Below, in pieces: positions 6,195-9,687 of a stretch of DNA of 9,687 nt. The DNA comes from Lachnospiraceae bacterium. GTDB lineage: Bacteria > Bacillota > Clostridia > Lachnospirales > Lachnospiraceae. The stretch is from assembly GCA_024684155.1 (NCBI GenBank), contig JAIKXK010000210.1, positions 1 through 9,687 of the forward strand. Direction: 5' to 3'. Every line of letters starts with the position of its first letter. Position 1 is the stretch's first letter. Below the pieces are notes generated by a model. It did not search any database. It was not told the DNA's origin and was given only the letters and a program-made list of their open reading frames with translations. The position numbers and the translations under genes are program-made.

Positions 6195-7394
6195 ATGAGC
6201 TTAGAAGGAAAGACAATTATTCTTGGAGTATCAGGAAGTATTGCAGCGTATAAAACAGCATATTTAGCCAGTGCTTTAGTAAAACAGAAGGCAAAGGTTC
6301 ATGTAATCATGACAAAAAATGCCACAAATTTTATTAATCCCATTACCTTTGAAACTTTAACGGGAAATAAGTGCTTGGTGGATACGTTTGACAGAAATTT
6401 TGAATTTCAGGTAGAACATGTTTCTTTGGCAGAACAGGCGGACCTTATGATGATCGCCCCGGCATCTGCCAATGTAATAGCAAAGCTTGCCAATGGACTG
6501 TGTGATGATATGCTAACCACTACGGCTTTAGCTTGTGAAGCCCCTATGATATTGGCGCCAGCTATGAATACTCATATGTATAATAAGCCTGTTACTCAGA
6601 TTAATTTGTCAAAGTGTGCAAATTTGGGAATGACAGTCCTTACGCCAGCTGAGGGACGATTGGCTTGTGGTACTACCGGGGTTGGAAAAATGCCAGAGCC
6701 AGAGGATTTGCTTGAAGTCATTTTATTTATGATTGAAAGAGAAAAGACACTGGCAGGAAAGAAGGTTTTAGTCACTGCAGGACCTACAAGAGAAGCACTG
6801 GACCCGGTGAGATTTTTGTCAAATCATTCTACAGGAAAAATGGGATATGCCATTGCTTCTCAGGCTGCAAGGATGGGAGCAGAGGTGACTTTGGTGTCAG
6901 GACCTGTAAATCTTAAGGCGCCTTTAGGGGTAGAGGTAATAGATATTGTATCAGCGGAAGATATGTATGAGGCTGTTACTTCAAGATTTGAAGAAAGTGA
7001 TATTGTTGTGAAAGCGGCAGCAGTGGCAGACTTTACACCAAGGGAAGTCTGTGAGGATAAAATAAAAAAATCAGGGCGAGAAGAGGCTTCTTTAGAACTT
7101 ACTTCTACCAAGGATATTATTAAGGCCTTAGGAGAAAAGAAAACACATCAGTTTTTATGTGGCTTTTCAATGGAAACAAAAAATTTAGAACAAAATTCCA
7201 GAGAAAAACTGGAAAAGAAAAACTTAGATATGATTGTGGCAAATAATCTAAAAGATGAAGGCGCAGGCTTTGGTACAGATACCAATGTTGTAACACTAAT
7301 CACAAAAGATAAGGAAGAACATTTGCCTATATTAAGTAAGGAAGATGTTGCTTATGAAATTTTAAGCAGAATAAATCATTATTTAAAAAAATAG
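6195..7394 (+). CDS. coaBC: Bifunctional phosphopantothenoylcysteine decarboxylase / phosphopantothenate--cysteine ligase
   Basis: Couples 4'-phosphopantothenate to cysteine using CTP (CoaB), then decarboxylates the product to 4'-phosphopantetheine with FMN (CoaC). The protein has 399 residues. The CoaC half (1 to about 185) shows GVSGSIAAYK, active-site H75, the flavin-site ASAN block, the PAMNTHMY substrate motif (N125) and C158 in GRLACGTTGVGKMPEPE. The CoaB half (about 188-399) shows VLVTAGPTRE, N210 in RFLSNHSTGKMGYA, AAAVADF and K289 in DKIKK. The key residues fall at E. coli numbering. AAAGGA (6182-6187) lies 7 bases before ATG 6195, 36 bases after panD. It is the last gene of the operon and links pantothenate synthesis directly to CoA; the pantothenate kinase needed between PanC and CoaBC is not in the window. 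Confidence 0.97.
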   Translation: MSLEGKTIILGVSGSIAAYKTAYLASALVKQKAKVHVIMTKNATNFINPITFETLTGNKCLVDTFDRNFEFQVEHVSLAEQADLMMIAPASANVIAKLANGLCDDMLTTTALACEAPMILAPAMNTHMYNKPVTQINLSKCANLGMTVLTPAEGRLACGTTGVGKMPEPEDLLEVILFMIEREKTLAGKKVLVTAGPTREALDPVRFLSNHSTGKMGYAIASQAARMGAEVTLVSGPVNLKAPLGVEVIDIVSAEDMYEAVTSRFEESDIVVKAAAVADFTPREVCEDKIKKSGREEASLELTSTKDIIKALGEKKTHQFLCGFSMETKNLEQNSREKLEKKNLDMIVANNLKDEGAGFGTDTNVVTLITKDKEEHLPILSKEDVAYEILSRINHYLKK

Positions 7395-7416
7395 AGATAG
7401 AGTAGGATGTAATCTA

Positions 7417-7425
7417 TGATACAAT
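7417..7425 (+). promoter_or_regulatory. Possible extended -10 element before the transporter gene
   Basis: TGATACAAT (7417-7425) fits an extended -10 (TG, one base, TACAAT). No recognisable -35 lies 16-18 bases upstream. Transcription would start near 7431, inside the left arm of the terminator, so the transporter mRNA would begin with a shortened version of that hairpin. The transporter might instead depend on readthrough. Confidence 0.35.
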
Positions 7426-7458
7426 AAACAAGGTGTGTAAATAACATACCTTGTTTTT
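7426..7458 (+). terminator. Rho-independent terminator of the pan-coaBC operon
   Basis: AAACAAGGT (7426-7434) pairs perfectly with ACCTTGTTT (7448-7456), extended by G-T, T-A and G-C pairs to a 12-pair stem with a 7-base loop (7438-7444). A run of five T (7454-7458) follows the stem. It lies 31 bases after the coaBC stop and closes the operon. Confidence 0.88.
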
Positions 7459-7489
7459 ATTTAAGGGAAATAATAAGGAGAATTGGGGA

Positions 7490-8653
7490 ATGTCGGAAAA
7501 GAAGATTACAGGGGAAGCTGAGCTTACCTTTATGGAAGCTACGAGTATTATTGTTGGTCACGGTGTAGGGTCTGGAATTTTATCGGTGCCCTTTTTAGCA
7601 TCAAGAAATACCTGGTGGGATATTTTGTGGATTGTGGCTCTGGCCTATAGTATTAATCTGGTGATGCATTATATGATTGCGGAACTATCCTATAACAACA
7701 ATGGTGCTCAGTTTATTAAATGTTTTGAAAATGAGTTGTTTACCGGTAAATTTAAAAAGATTGCCACCTGGGTGGCTTTTGGCCTTTTAGGTTTATCTGT
7801 ACTTGTAAATGTTGCCGGCTTTATTGCAGGAGCATCGGCTGTACTTCGAAATTGGTTTGGCATTCCGGATTGGGCAGGTATGCTTTTATATTATGCCTTT
7901 GCGGCATTGATTGTTTTTTTTGGAATGAAGCTGGTTGGAATTTGCGAAAAGATTTCTGTTTTTGCAATGGTAGGAGTCATTGGAATATTATTTGTGGCAA
8001 CTATGATTTCTGACACTTCAGCTTTACCAAATACCTTTGTGGCAGAATCAAATCTATTGGCACTGTTTAGTATGGTCTCCTTTTCACTTTCGGCTGTAAT
8101 GTCTGTACCACAGGTGGTAAAGGGATTAAAAGGAAATACTGCTCGTATTCGAGGTTCCATTGCAGCAGGTATGGGAATTAATGTGGGACTAATCTTAATA
8201 GTGACATTTATGACTTTGCTTGGTGCCGGAAAAGGAATTAGTGAAGATGGAGCACTTGTAGATTTAGCAAATCACTTAGGTGGTTGGGTGGCTATTGTTG
8301 GATATGTGTTTTCTCTTTTGGCTCTTTCCACCTCTTTTTGGGCAAATACCCTAAATCTTAGAGATATTGTACATGAACAGACAAAGTGGAGCATTAAAAT
8401 CAGTTACTTAATAGCAACTCTTCCATGTCTTATTCTGGCTTTAATAGGAGTGGAATCCTTTGTAGGATTTACAAGACTTGCATCTGTTATTCAGGTACTT
8501 ACAGGAATAGGAATTATTATTTCCTATAATCGTTCGAGAAAAAGAGAAAAAGTAGCACCGATTTGTGGAATATTTGGAATATGGCCCTTCCAGATCCTTG
8601 TAGTGTTAAGTTCCCTTTTGGCTACTGTAGGAGCGGTGCTGTCGGTAAAATAA
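7490..8653 (+). CDS. APC-superfamily amino acid permease-like transporter, about 11 membrane helices
   Basis: An integral membrane protein of 387 residues with about 11 hydrophobic segments, the first in EATSIIVGHGVGSGILSVPF, whose broken glycine-rich helix is typical of Na+- or H+-coupled APC transporters. The overall pattern most resembles the hydroxy/aromatic amino acid permease and Aa_trans families. Short basic loops such as KGLKGNTARIRGS and YNRSRKREK fit cytoplasmic sides. I start it at ATG 7490, with AAGGAG (7475-7480) 9 bases upstream; an in-frame TTG at 7451 lies inside the terminator and is rejected. The gene lies between the CoA operon and a beta-galactosidase and has no clear functional link to either. 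Substrate unknown; a pantothenate or beta-alanine carrier is conceivable, but nothing in the sequence shows it. Confidence 0.8.
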   Translation: MSEKKITGEAELTFMEATSIIVGHGVGSGILSVPFLASRNTWWDILWIVALAYSINLVMHYMIAELSYNNNGAQFIKCFENELFTGKFKKIATWVAFGLLGLSVLVNVAGFIAGASAVLRNWFGIPDWAGMLLYYAFAALIVFFGMKLVGICEKISVFAMVGVIGILFVATMISDTSALPNTFVAESNLLALFSMVSFSLSAVMSVPQVVKGLKGNTARIRGSIAAGMGINVGLILIVTFMTLLGAGKGISEDGALVDLANHLGGWVAIVGYVFSLLALSTSFWANTLNLRDIVHEQTKWSIKISYLIATLPCLILALIGVESFVGFTRLASVIQVLTGIGIIISYNRSRKREKVAPICGIFGIWPFQILVVLSSLLATVGAVLSVK

Positions 8654-8692
8654 TATAGTCGAAAATGCATAAAATAGAGTGTTTTATCCTCT

Positions 8693-8745
8693 TGTTTTGA
8701 GTGTCATTTCCATAGAAAATAATGAATGGAGATGGAAACAAAACA
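8693..8745 (+). repeat. Interrupted inverted repeat before the beta-galactosidase gene
   Basis: TTTCCAT (8707-8713) pairs with ATGGAAA (8732-8738), and TGTTTT (8693-8698) with AAAACA (8740-8745). The right arm ends at the edge of the ribosome site AGGGGG (8745-8750). It could be a protein operator or an RNA hairpin next to the translation start. The rest of the 105-base gap (8654-8758) shows no clear promoter, no convincing cre box and no strong terminator; ATAAAA/TTTTAT at 8669-8687 is only an AT hairpin. Confidence 0.35.
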
Positions 8746-8758
8746 GGGGGATTTTTTT

Positions 8759-9687
8759 ATGAAAAGTCTTTTGGAAAATTTTATTTATGGGGGAGATTAT
8801 AATCCGGAACAGTGGTTAGATTGTCCCGATATATTAGATGAGGATCTTCGCCTGATGAAAAAAGCGCATATTAATTGCGTAACCTTAGGGGTGTTTTCCT
8901 GGTCTTTACTTGAGCCAAAAGAAGGTCAGTATGAATTTGAGTGGTTAGAAAAGATCATCCATAGGTTGTATGAAAATGGTATTTTCACCATTCTGGCCAC
9001 GCCTTCTGGAGCCAGACCAAAGTGGCTTTCAGATAAATACCCAGAAGTACTTCGTACAAGAGAAGACAGAACAAAGTACCTTTATGGCGGCAGACATAAT
9101 CACTGTTTTACGTCTCCTATCTATAGAGAAAAAGTTGGAGCTATTAATAGAGAATTGGCAAAGCGTTTTGGGAAAAATTCTGCGGTAATTCTTTGGCATA
9201 TATCAAACGAATTTGGAGGAGAATGTCATTGCCCGCTGTGCCAAAATGCATTTCAAGTCTGGCTTCAAAATAAATACAAAACCATTGATAATTTGAATAA
9301 GGCCTGGTGGACTACCTTTTGGAGTCACACCTATACAGAGTTTGCGCAGGTAGAAAGTCCTTCTTCTATAGGAGAAAATTCTCTTCATGGGCTGGTGTTA
9401 GACTGGAAGCGTTTTACTACGGATCAGAATATCGACTATATGAAAAGCGAGATCGAGGAATTGAGAAAAGGTGGAGCCTTACAGCCTGTAACCACGAACT
9501 TTATGTATGATATTCCTGAGGCAAACTATACAAAGATGGCAAAGGAATTAGATATAATTTCCTGGGATACCTATCCAACCTGGCATAAGTATAAAGAAGA
9601 TGATATGGCGGTGGCTTTGGACAACAGCATGCAACATGATTTCATGCGTTCCCTCCAACACAAACCCTATTTAATGATGGAAAGTTG
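8759..9687 (+). CDS. GH42 beta-galactosidase, N-terminal 309 codons; 3' truncated by the window end
   Basis: Hydrolyses terminal beta-D-galactosides by a retaining mechanism; no signal peptide is seen, so it is cytoplasmic and acts on imported sugars. Start ATG 8759 has AGGGGG (8745-8750) 8 bases upstream and is followed by the family opening FIYGGDYNPEQWL. The TIM-barrel domain is largely present: GVFSWSLLEPKEGQYEF (45-61), TPSGARPKWL (81-90), acid/base E151 in WHISNEFGGEC and nucleophile E308 in the last visible residues, PYLMMES. Four cysteines (C116, C156, C158, C161) match the zinc site known in many GH42 enzymes. Full GH42 proteins have roughly 650-690 residues, so more than half, including the trimerisation and C-terminal domains, lies downstream. 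The frame is open to the last base and no defect is seen. Confidence 0.93.
   Translation, partial: MKSLLENFIYGGDYNPEQWLDCPDILDEDLRLMKKAHINCVTLGVFSWSLLEPKEGQYEFEWLEKIIHRLYENGIFTILATPSGARPKWLSDKYPEVLRTREDRTKYLYGGRHNHCFTSPIYREKVGAINRELAKRFGKNSAVILWHISNEFGGECHCPLCQNAFQVWLQNKYKTIDNLNKAWWTTFWSHTYTEFAQVESPSSIGENSLHGLVLDWKRFTTDQNIDYMKSEIEELRKGGALQPVTTNFMYDIPEANYTKMAKELDIISWDTYPTWHKYKEDDMAVALDNSMQHDFMRSLQHKPYLMMES

Noticed and set aside
7451..7489. TTG start for the transporter at 7451
   Set aside because: It lies inside the terminator stem; ATG 7490 has AAGGAG 9 bases upstream.
8697..8746. cre-like (CcpA) sites before the beta-galactosidase gene
   Set aside because: The TG...CA candidate at 8693-8706 lacks the central CG and TGGAAACAAAACAG misses several key positions.
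8970..9510. Small + and - strand reading frames in the last 700 bases
   Set aside because: They are out-of-frame shadows of the GH42 gene, which is open from 8759 to the window end with conserved catalytic motifs.

Overview
The window looks like chromosomal DNA from a low-GC anaerobic Firmicute, most likely a Lachnospiraceae-type clostridium. The basis is the AT-rich coding sequence, strong AAAGGAG-type ribosome sites, a long clostridial-type serine acetyltransferase, a DUF2520-type ketopantoate reductase in the pan operon, and a GH42 beta-galactosidase. All genes lie on the + strand and nearly all the DNA is coding. I see no tRNA, rRNA, CRISPR array, insertion sequence or phage signature.

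Bases 1-2917 hold a tightly spaced signalling cluster. It starts with the C-terminal part of a hybrid histidine kinase (end of the ATPase domain, receiver, Hpt domain), cut by the window edge. A two-receiver response regulator without an output domain follows, then a serine O-acetyltransferase. The gaps are 12-13 bases, so these three are probably co-transcribed.

Bases 2918-7458 hold the vitamin B5/coenzyme A operon and its control region. A well-formed promoter (TTGTTA, 17 bases, extended -10 TATATT) is overlapped by an inverted repeat that fits the operator of the NADH-sensing repressor Rex. The roughly 134-base leader folds into two consecutive hairpins with the same design: an A bulged on the 3' side, five paired positions, an A bulged on the 5' side, then a terminal U-A/C-G stem. 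This fits the published description of the pan RNA motif, usually found in two copies before panB or panE operons. An anti-Shine-Dalgarno segment lies between the hairpins. The genes then follow in order: panG-like ketopantoate reductase, panB, panC, panD, coaBC. Together they would carry 2-oxoisovalerate and aspartate to pantothenate and, after a kinase encoded elsewhere, to 4'-phosphopantetheine. A strong intrinsic terminator closes the operon.

Bases 7459-9687 hold an 11-helix amino-acid-permease-like transporter of unknown substrate and the first 309 codons of a GH42 beta-galactosidase, including both catalytic glutamates and a four-cysteine zinc site; its 3' end lies outside the window.

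Nothing here looks like a wholly new system. The most interesting part is the control region at 2970-3139, where a candidate redox operator and a tandem structured RNA lie in front of a CoA operon.
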